Source: Manis javanica
Lineage: Eukaryota; Chordata; Mammalia; Pholidota; Manidae
NCBI RefSeq assembly: GCF_040802235.1
Contig: NC_133165.1
Span: forward strand, 19,129,623 to 19,193,622
Direction: 5' to 3'
DNA length: 64,000 bases
Part shown: positions 13,486 through 26,094 of the stretch, one piece after another
How positions within the stretch are numbered: position 1 is the stretch's first letter
How the letters are laid out: every line of letters starts with the position of its first letter
Translations under genes and position numbers: made by a program
The notes under the pieces: model-generated
Database searches by the model: none
What the model saw: the letters and a program-made list of their open reading frames with translations, nothing else
What the model was told of the DNA's origin: nothing

Positions 13486-14247
13486 ATGGAGGCACAGAAA
13501 AATATTCAAGAACTCAGGGACAAACTCAGGACTGAGATTCAATCATTAAGGAATACAGTATCTGAAATGAAGCATACAGTGGAGGGATTTAAAAACAGAT
13601 TAGATGTAGTAGAGCAGATGGTAAATGAAACAAAAACTAGAGAAGAGGAATTCAAAGGTGATGATGCACAGAGAGAAAAAAGGAACTCTAGGAATTAAAG
13701 AATACTGAGAGAACTGTATGACCAATCCAAGCATAACAAGCAAGCGTAAGGGGACAGAGGCATTATAGGGGTACCAGAAGAAGAAGAGAGAGAAAAAGGG
13801 ATAGAAATGTCTTTGAGGAGGTAATTGCTGAAAACTTACCCAATCTGGGGAAGGAAATAGTCTCTCAGGCATAGAGGTGCACAGATCTCCCAACACAAGG
13901 GAACCAAGGAAGACAACACCAAGACATATAATAATTAAAATGGCAAAGATCAAAGATAAGGACAGACTTATAAAGGCAGCCAGAGAAAGAAAAAAGATCA
14001 CATACAAAGGAAAAACTATCAGACTATACCATTAGACTTGTTAACAGAAACATTACAGGCCATAAGGGAGCAGCATGATATATTCAATGCAATGAAGCAG
14101 AAGGGTCGCAAAACAAGAATACTCTACCCGGTAAGATTATCATATAAATTTGAAGGAAGAATTAAACAATTTCCAGATAAGCAAAAGCTGAGAGAATTTA
14201 CCTCACACAAACCATCCCTACAGTGTAGTTTGGAGGGACTGCTATAG
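13486..14247 (+). pseudogene. L1 ORF1 remnant (RNA-binding chaperone), frameshifted
   Basis: The first part (13486-13698) encodes a charged coiled coil (QELRDKLRTEIQSLRNTVSE). A middle part is disrupted. The C-terminal domain is at 14038-14247 in another frame, with the family pattern ETLQAIRE, RILYPVRLSY, FPDKQKLREF. In a working L1 this trimeric protein coats L1 RNA. Stops and frameshifts between the parts make it non-functional. Confidence 0.75.
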
Positions 14248-14528
14248 ATGGAAGTGTTCCTAAGGCTAAATAGCTGTAACCAGAGGAAATAAAACCACAG
14301 TAAAGAAAGTAGAACAATTAATTACTAAGCAGATATAAAATCAAATCAACTACCCCCAAAGTCAGTCAAGGGATAGACAAAGAGTACAGAATATGATACC
14401 TAATACATAAAGAACGGAGGAAGAAGAAAAAGGAGGGGAAAAAAAAGAAACTTTAAATTGTGTTTGTAATAGCATTCTAAGTGAGTTAATTTAGACTGTT
14501 AGATAGTAAGGAAGTTACCCTTGAACCT

Positions 14529-17500
14529 TTGGTAACCAAGAACATAAAGCCTGCAATGGCAGTAAGAACATACCTTTCGATAAGGACCCTAAATGCAAAT
14601 GGTCTAAATGCACCAATCAAAAGACATGGAGTCACTGAATGGATTAAAAAAAACCACCTGTATGCTGCCTACAAGAGACTCACTTCAAACCCAAAGACAA
14701 AGACACACTGAAAGTGAAAAGGATGCAAAAGGATAATTCATGCAATTAATAGGGAGAAAAAAGCAGGAGTTGCAGTACTCGTATCAGGCAAAATAGACTT
14801 CAAAACAAAGTAACAAGAAACAAAGGAGGAGATTACATAATGATAAAGGGGGCAGTCCAACAAGAGGATACAACTATTATAAATATCTATGCATCCAACA
14901 CAGGATCACCTACATATGTGCAACAAATACTAACACAGTTTAAGAGGGAAATAGAATGCAATGCATTCATTTTAGGAGACTTCAACACACCACTCACTCC
15001 AAAGGACAGATCAGCCAGACAGAAAATAAGGAGACAGAGGCACTGAACAACACGTTAGACCAAATGGACCTGACATGTACAGAACACTCCACGCAAAAGC
15101 AGCAGGATACACATTCTTCTCAAGTGCACACAGAACATTTTCAAAAACTGATCATATACTAGGCCACAAAAAGAGCCTCAGTAAATTCAAAAAGACCGAA
15201 ATTGTACCAACCAGCTTCTCAGACCACAAAGGTATGAAACTAGAAATAAATTACTCAAAGAAAATGAAAGAGCCCACAAACACATGGAGGCTTCACGACA
15301 TGCTCCTAAATAACCAATGGATCAATGACCAAATAAAAACAGAGATCAAGCAATATATGGGGACAAATGACAACAATAATTCAACACCACAAAAATCTGT
15401 GGGATGCAGCAAAGGCCATGCTAAATGGGAAGTATACTGCAATACAGGCCTACCTCAGGAAAGATCAATCCCAAATTAACAGTCTAAACTCACAATTAAC
15501 AAAACTAGAAAAAGAAGAACAAATGAGACCCAAAGTCAGTAGAAGGAGGGACATAATAAAGATTAGAGCAGAAATAAATAAAATTGACAAGAATAAAATA
15601 GAAAGAATCAATGAAAGCAGGAGCTGGCTCTTTGAGAAAATAAACAAAATAGATAAACTCCTAACCAGACTTATCAAGAAAAAAAGAAAGTCTACACACA
15701 GACAGAATCAGAAATGAGAAACGAAAAATCACTACAGACACCACAGAAATACAAAGAATTATGAGAGAATATTATAAAAAATTACATGCTAACAAACTGG
15801 ATAGCCTAGAAGAAATGGACAGCTTTCTAGAAAAATACAACCTTCCAAGGCTGACCCAAGAAGAAACAGAAACTCTAAACAGACCAACCAGCAGCAAGGA
15901 AATTGAATTGGTAATCAAAAAACTACGGAAGAACAAAACCCCTGGTATAGATGGTTTCACTGCTGAATTTTATCAAACATTTAGTGAAGACCTAATACCA
16001 TCCTCCTTAAAATTTTCCAAGAAGTAGAAGAGGAAGGAATACTCCCAAACTCATTCCATGAGGCCAGCATCACTCTAATACCAAAACCAAACAAAGACAC
16101 CACAAAAAAAGAAAATCACAAACCAATATCCCCAATGAACATAGATGGAAAAATACCTAGGAATAAAGTTAACCAAGGAAGTGAAAGACCTATACACTGA
16201 AAACTACAAGACACATCAAAAAGATAATCCATTATGATCAAGAAGGATTTATTCCAGGGATGCAAGGATGGTACAACATTCGAAAATCCATCAACATCAT
16301 CTACTACATCAAAAAAAGGACAAACAGTACATGATCATCTCCATAGATGCTGAAAAAGCATTTGACAAAATTCAACATCCATTCATGATAAAAACTCTCA
16401 ACAAAATGGGTATAGAGGACAAGAACCTCAACATAATAAAGGCCATATATAACAAACCCACAGCCAACATAATACTTAACAGCGAGAAGCTAAAAGCTTT
16501 TTTTTAAGATTGGAAACAAGACAAGGATGCCCACTCTCCCCACTTTTATTCAACACAGTTCTGGAGGTCCTAGCCACGGCAATCAGACAACACAAAGAAA
16601 TAAATGGCATCCAGGTTGGTAAGTAAGAAGTCAAACCTGCAGTGTTTGCAGATGACATTATATTGTACATAAAAAACCCTAAAGAATCCACTCCAAAACA
16701 AGATCTAATATCTAAATTTAGGAAAGTTGCAGGATACAAAATACTCAGAAATGTGCTGCATTCCTATACACTAACAATGAACTAACTAGCAGAAAGAGAA
16801 ATCAAGAAAACAATTCCATTCACAATTGCATCAAAAAGAATAAAATACCTAGGAATAAACCTAACCAAGAAAGTGAAAGACCTACACTCTGAAAACTACA
16901 AGACACTCGAGAGAAATTAAAGAAGACACCAATAAATGGAAACACATCTCATGCTCATGAATAGGAAGAATTCATATTGTCAAAATGGCCATTCAGCCTA
17001 AAGCAATCTACAGATTCAATGTAATCCCTATCAAAATACCAACAGCATTCTTCAACAAACTAGAGCAAATAGTTCTAAAATTCATATGGAACCACAAAAG
17101 ACCCTGAATAGCCAAGGCAATCCTGAGAAAGAAGAATAAAGCAGGTGGGGGCTAGGGGAGGGGTATTACACTCCCTAACTTCAAGCTCTACTACAAAGCC
17201 ACAGCAATCAAGACAATTTGGTACTGTCACAAGAACAGACCCAAAGATCAATGGAATAGAGAGTCCAGATATAAACCCACACATATATGGCCAATAATAC
17301 ATGATAAAGGAACCACAGATATACAATGGAGAAGTGACAGCTTCGTCAAGAACTGGTGTTGGCAAAACTGGAGAGCTGCATGAAAAGAATGAAACTGGAT
17401 TACTGTCTAACCCCATACACAAAGGTTAACTTGAAATGGATGAAAGACCTGAATTAAGTCATGAAGCCAGAAAAGTCTTATAAGAAAACATAGGCAAAAA

Positions 17501-18324
17501 TCTCTTGAATATAAACATGAGCAACTTTTTCATGAACGAATCTCCTCAGGGAAGGCAAACAAAAGCAAAAATGAATAAATAGGACTACATCAAACTAAAA
17601 AGGTTCTGTACAGCAAAGGACACCATCAGCAGAACAAAAATGCATCCTACAGTGTGGGAGTATATATTTGTAAATGACATATCCGACAAGGGGTTAACAC
17701 CCAAAAAATATAAAGAGCTCACACGCCTCAACACCCAAAAAGCAAATAACCCAATTAAAAAATGGGTGGAGGATATGAATAGATAATTCTCCAAAGAAGA
17801 AATTCAGATGGCCAACAGGCACATGAAAAGATGCTCCACATCGCTAATCATCAGAGAAATGCAAAATTAAAACCACAGTGAGATATTACCTCACACCAGT
17901 TAGGATGGCCAACATCAAAAAGACTAGGAACAACAACTGCTGGCAAGTATGCGGAAAAAAGGGAACCCTCCTATATTGCTGGTGGGAATGCAAACTAGTT
18001 CCACCATTGTGGAAAGCAATATGGAGGTCCCTCAAAATCTACAAGTAGAAATACCATTTGACCCAGGAATTCCACTCCTAGGAATTTATCCAAAGAAAAA
18101 AAATTCTCAGATTCAAAAAGACATATGTGCCCCTATGTTTATTGCAAGCACTCTTTACAACAGCCAAGATATGGAAGCAACCTAAGTGTTCATCAGTAGA
18201 TGAATGGATAAAGAAGAGGTGGTACATACATACAATGGAATACTATTCAGCCATAGAAAGAAACAAGTCCTACCATTTGCAACAACATGAATGGAGCCAG
18301 AGGGTATTAATCTCAGTGAAATAA
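14529..18324 (+). pseudogene. L1 ORF2 remnant (endonuclease-reverse transcriptase), broken
   Basis: The order is conserved: endonuclease N-terminus (LSIRTLNANGLNAPIKRHGV near 14570), endonuclease core (NIYASNTGSPTYV; FILGDFNTPL), linker (15.4-15.8 kb), reverse transcriptase starting with [16 protein letters not shown] (about 15937), [15 protein letters not shown] (about 16343) and the FADD active-site box (about 16645-16660), then a C-terminal segment ending near 18324. The frame is split across many frameshifts and stops. In intact L1s this protein nicks TT/AAAA targets and primes reverse transcription. Confidence 0.8.
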
Positions 18325-18570
18325 GCCAGGAGGGAAAGAGAAGTATCAAATGACTTCACCCATCTGTGGAGTATAAGAACAAAGCAAAAACTGAAGGAAC
18401 ACATCAGCAGCAGACTCACAGACTCCAAGAAGGGACTAGGGGTTATGGGGCAGGACTCGATAATGAGTGAATGTCGTAACCATATTGTTTTTCATGTGAA
18501 ACCTTCATAAGAGTTTATATATCATCAAATATCAATGATACCTTAATAAAAAATATATATAGAAAGAGCA

Positions 18571-19129
18571 TAAGCATAAAACATAAGTACCCAAGTGAAC
18601 AGTGAATAAGGAAAACCAGCAGCCACTACAAAATTGTTTCTTTAAAAATGTATTTAGTTAGTAATGCCAGCAGATGGCACTACACTCAAGACAGAATCCG
18701 TTACTAACCTGAGGCACCCTCTTTAAGGGAGGATTAGACAAAAATGATTTCGTTATATAATGGAAAGATTTCTAAGCAGCGGGTCTCATGTTCTGTATTC
18801 TGCTGTGGTCCCTGATCCCTGGCTAATAGGACATGACTGATGCTTCTAATAAGCAGAATCCAACTTGAAGCATAGGTTCTCTCTTGCAGTACCACCATTG
18901 CCTCAGTCTAAACTATCAAATTAACCTTGCTTGCTTCCAACGAACTTTAGCCTAGGAAAACGTTTATCACTATCTAGCTTCTTTAAAATTGGTTTTTATT
19001 TCATTTCCTTACAGCATTAATCTATACATATGCACATACTTGCCATATACATCAAATTTGGCATATTTTTTCTTTCCGGACATTTGATAAACAAGTGCCT
19101 CTATTTTTTCCTCCTCTCTTATCTTTAAA
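18571..19129. other. ZDHHC17 intron 1, no assigned feature
   Basis: Single-copy-looking intronic sequence. Nothing coding or structured was recognised. Confidence 0.4.
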
Positions 19130-19540
19130 AATGAACTTTATTCTTAGGATTTTTATTTAAAATAGTTTAAGATTTACAAAAACAATTCAGAGTTCCCATA
19201 TCCCATACACCCCGTTTCCTCTGTTATTAACATTAACATTAGTAGGGTACATTTGTTATATTGTTAATGAACCAATACTGGCACATTATTAACTGAAGTC
19301 TGCTTTATTCAGATTTCCTTAGTTTTTATGTAATATCCTTTTTCAGTTCCAGGATCCCATCTAGGATATCACATTACATTTAAGTTGTCATGACTCCTAG
19401 GCTTCTTTTGGCTATGACAATTTCTCAGAGTTTCCTTGTTTTTGATGATCTTGACAGCTTTGAGAACTAACCAGGTATTTTGTAGAATGACCCTCAAGCA
19501 CGATTTATCAGATGTTTTTTGTTGTTAGACACGAGTTAGG
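19130..19540 (-). mobile_element. Ancient L1 3' UTR fragment
   Basis: Text such as CAGAGTTCCCATATCCCATA, TAACATTAGTAGGGTACATT, CCCATCTAGGATATCACATT and TGACAGCTTTGAGAACTA is typical, in reverse orientation, of old L1M 3' UTRs. It is diverged and has no intact ends. Confidence 0.6.
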
Positions 19541-22350
19541 CTGTTCTGAATTTATCCTAATTTTGCAAATTTCTCTCAACACCGCTATGTAATCAGTAAT
19601 TACAGTACTGTTTTATATTCTTCCCTTTTATTTTCATGCCATTACACATCGTTTTTATAAATACTGCTTTTAGCAACTGCAAAATATTTAATTAGATTGA
19701 TATGCTGAAACATATACAACAACATATCCCAGTCACTGAATATTTGGTTATTTTTACATTTTCTACCTAAACTCAGATGTTATTCTTTCTCTTCCAAGTC
19801 TTTGCCTAACATTCTCCTATCGGCTGTAAATTTTGACTGGGCAAGAACCCTACCTTAAATGATTATCTGTGGACTCCCAATGCTTAGCAAACAGTCTGGC
19901 ATAGTGACCTTAAGTGAAATGAAAGAACATTTTCATTTCAAAGAATGGATTTTTCCCACTACTTAAACATACTTTCTTCAACTCATTTAACATTCCTTCT
20001 TTGTAACTGGTGTAACCTTCCTAGAGAGGAGTTCTTAAAGGTATGGTTCTGGATACAGTATCTAAAATGTTTTGCAAAGGGATATTTATAAACCCACCAG
20101 CAATATATGATTAACCATTTCCCGATAAACTCACTAGCATTAGATGTTATTTTTAAGTTCTCCCCTAATTTAAAGAGAATAAATAATACTCAAATTCCAA
20201 TTTTAGATATATCTTCCTATGCTCTTTCATCTTTGAAAACTGCCTGTTCTTATCTTTGACCATTTAATTGTACTTGAGTCCTGAAGTTTGTTTCGTGTAT
20301 TTAAATCAAATTTTTAGTTATAGAGATTAGATATTAACCTTTTTCATACTTACTTAAACACTTCTGTTCCATTTTTAGAATCGTTATTTATGCTTTCAAT
20401 ATATTTCAAGGATTTTACTTTTTATAGTCATTAATCTTTCTCTTGGGCCTTTTTGTTCTTGACTTTTATATTATATTTAAATATTACTGTTTTTAAGATT
20501 AAAATTTTAAATATTACTGCCACTCATCAAGTATTTCTAGTTCTCCTTCCAAGAACAGGGTAGGACAGCATGTCTTTGGCCCCTTGAGTTACATGAGACC
20601 AAGTGACTGACTTTTTCTTTTTTAAAATTTTAGATATTGTATCAGTCCAGGTCCCACAGCAGCCACTGTCCAACCCGCAATGTGTGTGTACTGAACCACT
20701 AACATGTAAGCCACTAAGGTTTTAGAGTTGCTACTGCAGCAAAACCTACCCTATCCTGACTAACACCACTCTGAGTTATTCTGGTAAGTAGCATGCAGAT
20801 GGCAATCTATGTAAGTCATGGTCATTGTAGTTTGGAGTTGGTTCTAACTAGTATACGGGAATACTATGGAACACTAATGTTCAGACTTATCTTCTATGTG
20901 GCCACACTGTTAACAATATAATTTTTGATTTTTTATGTTCTCTTTGAATAGTCTAAGAATACAATAAAATCTGCAAATAAATGTGCTCTTTCATTTCTAT
21001 GTCATTTGTCATTGGCAAAAACATCAAATGCAATATTGGAAAAAATAACAACAGTACACCTTTATTTCCTTATATTTTTTCCATTTTAAAAAGATAAAGC
21101 CTTTATTATTAGTCATTATAAAGTTCTTAAATCATAGTTATTCAAATACATCCCAGAGAATGAATAATAATGCATTTGGATGTAAAACCTCACTTGGCCA
21201 CCATACCCTTACATTATAGAGTATGTCCAGTTTCACATTTCACTTGAGATTTATTCTCACTTTTACCCTCTACTATAGGATTCTGACTAGCATTCTTTTA
21301 ACGTTATCTCCTAGTTGGACTGAAAATGTTATGGAAGTGACCTTCCCTCCCTCAGCCCTCCATACACAGAGCCAACTCTTCTTACCAGCAGCCCAAATTC
21401 AAGCCCTGGCCACATTTCCAATGAGGCCCCAGAAAGCCGGCCCAGACACAAAAATGTCCCATCTCTGAAAGATTCTGAGGAAATACTTTTCGAGCATTTA
21501 AGTTGTTTTATTTTGTCTTTTTAGCTGTATGAGTCAAGGGCACAGGTAAATTATTTAAATTTAATCACCAAAATATAAATGTGGATGGCAAAGAAACACC
21601 AAAAATCCTAAAACAAGAAATGCACAAATCCCACCTTCAACTGAGAATCAACAAAGGCACTTGGGAATCTAGTTCAGTAAGCAATAGAGAATCAAAGAGG
21701 TTGAGAAAAGAAATAACAGGATTAGATATGAAACTTTATACAATTATCTAATGGTTTTCTTTCCTCACCACCTCCACAAGATATTCTTTCTCTCCTTCCT
21801 TTCCTATTTACTAAAAGGCATTTCCAATTATCAAAACATCCAAGCTAAAATCTCATTCAACCTCGAGTGAAGTCTCACAAAATTTCTGGTGTAATTAGTT
21901 ACTAAGACTTCTTTTTTTCTCAAAACAAATCCCTATCAGTCCTTTTCTGTTTTGCCTCTATGATACCCTCAAAGGGTCTGTCCATGTTGCTATTCCTATC
22001 ACTCCCCCTCTTAAAACCCTTCAGAGATCATGCATACATGATAAAGTGAGAACATTTCAGCAATCACACAAAATCACACCCACTGGCTCCAATGGACTTT
22101 TTCCAGCATTAGTATCCAGCATTCCCTTCTGAGGGGACTATATGCTTATGTATACCAACCATTCCAAGAAGCTATGCATTTTAAAAACTTCAGTAACTTT
22201 TTGCTCATGTCAGCTATTCTACTCAGAAGGCACTACTCCCGCAATTCCTTCAACTCACAATGTCACCAGGGCTGTCCCTGTTTCCCTCCAAGTTAACGGC
22301 CCTGTTATCTGTTCCCACTGCAATGCAAACAGTCAAGCACCAGGCAGCAG
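19541..22350. other. ZDHHC17 intron 1, AT-rich, no assigned feature
   Basis: Long AT-rich intronic stretch. I find no convincing repeat, RNA gene or exon. Short open frames at 21223-21468 and 22142-22381 look random. Confidence 0.45.
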
Positions 22351-22845
22351 TGTATGTGTTAGCTTCCTATTGCTGTTCTAATGGATTACCACAAACTCAG
22401 TGACTTAAAACAACACAAATTTACTTATTATCTTATAGTTCTGGAGGTCAGAGTCCAAAATCAAATATGAGTATAAGAAGGTGTCAGCAGGGCTATGCTC
22501 CCTCAGGAAGCTCTAGGAGAAAAGCCATTCTTTGCCTTTTCCAGCTCTGGGGGCTTGTGATGACATCACTCCAATATTCTAGGCCAGTATCTTCAGATTT
22601 CTCTGATCTGCCTCATATAAGCCTTCTCCTCTGTGCGTTCAAATCTCCCACTGCATCCCTCTTACAAGGACACATGGGAATGCTATTAGGGTCCACTTGG
22701 ATATCCAGAATAACCTCCCCATCTCCAGACTGATTAATAATTACCCATGCAAAGACCCATTTTCCCTCATAAAGTAACACTTGCAGGTTCCAAGCATTAA
22801 GACTTGACTCGGTATCTTTGGGGGGCCATTATTCTGCCCACCACA
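22351..22845 (+). mobile_element. LTR-like old mammalian repeat (solo)
   Basis: Begins TGTGTTAGCTTCCTATTGCT, continues with CCACAAACTCAGTGACTTAA and a GTTCTGGAGGTCAGAGTCCA tract, and ends GGGGGCCATTATTCTGCCCA followed by CCACA. This is a widely dispersed mammalian repeat with TG...CA ends. I recognise the pattern but cannot give the family name with certainty (MaLR/ERVL-age LTR is my guess). Confidence 0.65.
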
Positions 22846-24143
22846 GGACAGGAATAATGGTGGAACAGAAAGAAGAGGAAAAGCTCACATTATATAAGCT
22901 GGTCCTGTTGTAGTTTTCTCTTGGCTATCAAATCACTGGCAGCATCAACTGTTGGCTCTCTCACATACAGCATTTTTAGAATTCTGAAAGTTACCCCAGG
23001 GGGACAAAGATGTCTTTCTTGACCAAACTTTGGTCAGACTCTTCTGAGCCCTCTTCTCATAGGTCTCAACCTTGGCCCCATCCTTACTGGGACTGTAAGG
23101 TCCAGCTTTAGCAAGAATCCTGCTAATAAGTCTGTTCACAGAGAATTTCCCATCTTTGATGTCTGATCATCCTGGCCTGCCTTCAGCAAGATTCCTGTTA
23201 AAGTTGGTTTAGTAAGAATTCCCCTACCCTTAATATCTCTTCTTAGTGTTTTCTACCAATCTGCTATTGACCTTGCAGTTGGAATGGAGCCCAGGTCTAC
23301 ACTGAGTGCTTCTTTTCCCCAGCTGGAACAGTTCCTCAATGAAATCCACTTTTACCACCTCAACTACTGTCCAGCTCCAACTTTCTTTGACAGAACCTCC
23401 CTCTGAAACACTCTCTAGCACAGAAGAGACATTCTCCAGCTCACTTCTGAACACTCCTCCTCAAGTTCTATGCCAGTGGTATAATCCTGGGGTGGTTTCT
23501 GCCAAGCAGGCAACTCTCTTTGGTATGTTTCTACAAAGATGGCTCTAGCCTGTCTAGCCTCTAAAATGTTTGCTTGGCCCAAAGGAAGCACCCTTAATTC
23601 AACATCATGGCACATACCCAGGAAGCCCTCCCTCTGGCTCTTCCATTGCAAGCTATTTTATGTATCTCTCACCTTTATGCTTCCCCAGCAAGGCAGAAGC
23701 CCCCAGTCTCTGGACCTTCAATAATTACAGAGGACCCAAATCATACCTTTCCAAGAATTCTGTAACACTCCACATAGATACCATCCCAGGGAAGCTTGCC
23801 TATCTTCTGCAACCCAGTGAGCATCTAGCCAGAGATACATTTTTCCCTCCTGAAAAGTCCCCCAATCTTTTAGAGGAATTGATTGCAATCCACATGAAGG
23901 ACAATTTATAAACACTACAGCTCTCCCTCTTGGGTTGATATCTCTTCAAAGAACCCTTCCTCCCATTAAAGTCTCTCTTTATCTTGTTCAGGTTGGAGAT
24001 AGAGTTCCATGAAGAATCACAATCCCTTCCCAACAAGTTCAGCACTTCTATGTTATACTGCAGGATCTTTTGTCAACTACCAACTTCACCTTTGAGTTCC
24101 AGGAAAAATACTTAAATGACCAAAAAAAAGGCCCACTTACACT
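22846..24143. other. ZDHHC17 intron 1, possibly an old unnamed repeat
   Basis: Moderately GC-rich sequence with internal motif recurrence (AGCAAGAATCCTGCTAATAA at 23108 and AGCAAGATTCCTGTTAAAG at 23186). This could be a diverged dispersed element. Open frames at 23230-23911 on both strands lack any recognisable domain. Confidence 0.35.
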
Positions 24144-24345
24144 ACGATTAGCATGTATAATGTGGGGGTGGGGACATGGGGAGGGCTGTGCAACACAGAG
24201 AAGATAGATAAGTAGTGATTCTACAGCATCTTACTATGCTGAGGGACAGCGACTGTAATGGGGTTTCTGGGGGAGACTTGGTGATGGGGGGAGTATAGTA
24301 AACAATGTTCCTCATGTAACTGTAGATTGATACCAAAAAAAAAAA
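24144..24345 (+). mobile_element. Severely 5'-truncated L1, 3' UTR only
   Basis: ACTACGATTAGCATGTATAA to the tail at about 24345 matches the 3' UTR of the other L1s here (compare 27730-27930). It is about 200 bp plus an A-tail, flanked by A-rich sequence that may be the TSD. Confidence 0.8.
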
Positions 24346-24456
24346 GGCTGACTTAAAATCCTTCTATACACAAGTATATCACAAAGTACTTATCCTTTCA
24401 TACTAGTATTTTTCCCTTAGCATAATGTTTGTGAGATCTACCTGTGCTAATACATG

Positions 24457-24770
24457 CACAGCTTTCCCTTGAACAACTCGGTAGCTAGAGGCACTAACAC
24501 TCCATGCAGCCAAAATCCGTAACTTTTGACTCCCCAAACTTAGCTACTAATAGCCTAGTTGACTGAGTCTTATGGATAACATAAGCCATCAATTAACATA
24601 TACTTTGTATGTATTATATACTGTATTCTTTCAACAAAGTGAGCCAGAGAAAAGAAACTTGTTTCAAATTGTTGCAAATCCCAAAATCTTCCAATATATG
24701 TATTGAGAAAAATCCTTGTATTAAGTGGATACACACAGCTCAAACCCATGTTGCTCAAGGGTCAACTGTA
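24457..24770 (+). mobile_element. Tigger-like MITE (TcMar) relic
   Basis: The ends form inverted repeats (TCCCTTGAACAACTCGG at the left, GCTCAAGGGTCAACTGTA at the right), the signature of a Tigger-type DNA transposon of mammals. The interior is degraded. A second copy lies at 30971. Confidence 0.6.
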
Positions 24771-25554
24771 TTTTATTTGCATTATCCACATACATTCCCC
24801 TACCAAGAGATGTTTTGCTACTATCAACCATATCGCAATGAACAATCTTACATATGTTATCTATAAAAGGTTTCTCTAGGGTAGGCACCTAAGTGAAGAA
24901 ACTTCTGGATAAAAAGACTTTGGGTATCTTCAACTTCACGATCATTAAACTGCTTTTCAAGGTAGTATTACCAATTTATACCCTGACTAGAAACATGAAT
25001 TTTCCTTTCACTACACTTAGATTTACCATACTTCTTAATTTTGGAGGAATCTGATGGGTACCAAATTATATCTTGTTTTGATCTGCATTTCTCCAAAGCA
25101 AAACAAAAAGAAGTTCACCTAGATCAACTACATCAACACTGCTATCAAGTCAAGAAGGTTGGGGACCACAAGCCGGCCACTGCGTTTAGCAACCTACATG
25201 GCACGTGACTTTCACAAGGCGGGGGCATACAAGAGACTGGAACCAATTGAAGAAAAGAAGGAAAGAAATAGGAACAGCAAGGACAGGCAACTGTTTTCAG
25301 GCGTTTTGCTGCAAAAAAAGAGGGTAGCAGACAGAATACAAGTGGGATCAAATGAAAACACGGATTTGGGATTTGGGATTTTTTAGGATGGGAAAATGAT
25401 CAGTACTAGAAATGATCTGGTAGAGTCCAAACTGATGATGCAGGATTATGAGAGAATTGCAAGAGATGCCTTTAGTAGGCATGAGAGGAGAAATTAGTGT
25501 AGTCAAACTTATACAGTCCTTTTATACTGAAAACCACAAAACACAGATAAAAAA
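24771..25554. other. ZDHHC17 intron 1, no assigned feature
   Basis: Intronic sequence. A short GATTTGGGATTTGGGATTTT direct repeat occurs near 25363. No gene or confident repeat. Confidence 0.4.
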
Positions 25555-26094
25555 AAAAAAGATAATCCAAACACATAGATAAACATACCATATTTATGGA
25601 TTGGAAGACTCAACGTGGTAAAGACGTCAATTCTCCCCACACTGATTACAAGTTTAATGCTATTTCTATCAAAATCCCAGCGAGATCTTTTATAGATATA
25701 GACAAGGTTGTTCTAAAATCTATATGGGGAGGCAACTAAAATACCTAAAACAATTTTGAAAAGGATGAATAAAGTAGGAAAAAGCAGTCTACTCAACCTT
25801 AAGGCCCATTGCATTGCTACAGTAACCCAGACTGTGCGACACTGGCTGAGAACAAGCATGCGGATCAATGAGACAGAACCCAGAACCCAGAAATAAAACA
25901 CACACTGATATGCTCAAGCGATTTTCGGCAATGTAAAAACAAGTCAATGGAGGAAAAATAATCTTTCAACAAATGGTGTGGCAACAGTTGGGCATTTATA
26001 GGCAGAAAAATAAAAAGAACCTTAACCTAATTCTCATACTTCATGCAAAAATAACTGAAAATTGATACTGAATTTAAATGACCTATAAAACAAC
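25555..26094 (+). mobile_element. Older L1 ORF2 fragment
   Basis: CATATTTATGGATTGGAAGA, CAAAATCCCAGC and GGATGAATAAAGTAGGAAAA are standard ORF2 tracts of an older L1, clearly more diverged than the adjoining copy. It joins the younger L1 at about 26095. Confidence 0.7.

Larger units (their letters stand above)
12396..18570 (+). mobile_element. Nearly full-length L1 with 5' UTR, ORF1, ORF2, 3' UTR
   Basis: Imperfect 15-bp duplications (two mismatches) lie at 12396-12410 and 18556-18570. The element opens with GAGGACGATTAAAGACGGCA, has a GC-richer 5' UTR (12.4-13.4 kb), then ORF1 remnants, then ORF2 from about 14.53 kb and a 3' end near 18555. At 6.1 kb it is close to full length. ORF1 and ORF2 are both broken, so it is not active. 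It is antisense to ZDHHC17. A displaced internal patch at 16150-16212 is described in the findings. Confidence 0.85.

Noticed and set aside
23230..24045. Cluster of open frames on both strands at 23.2-24.0 kb
   Set aside because: Overlapping, no domains, no splice signals in a consistent frame; probably old repeat or neutral intron.
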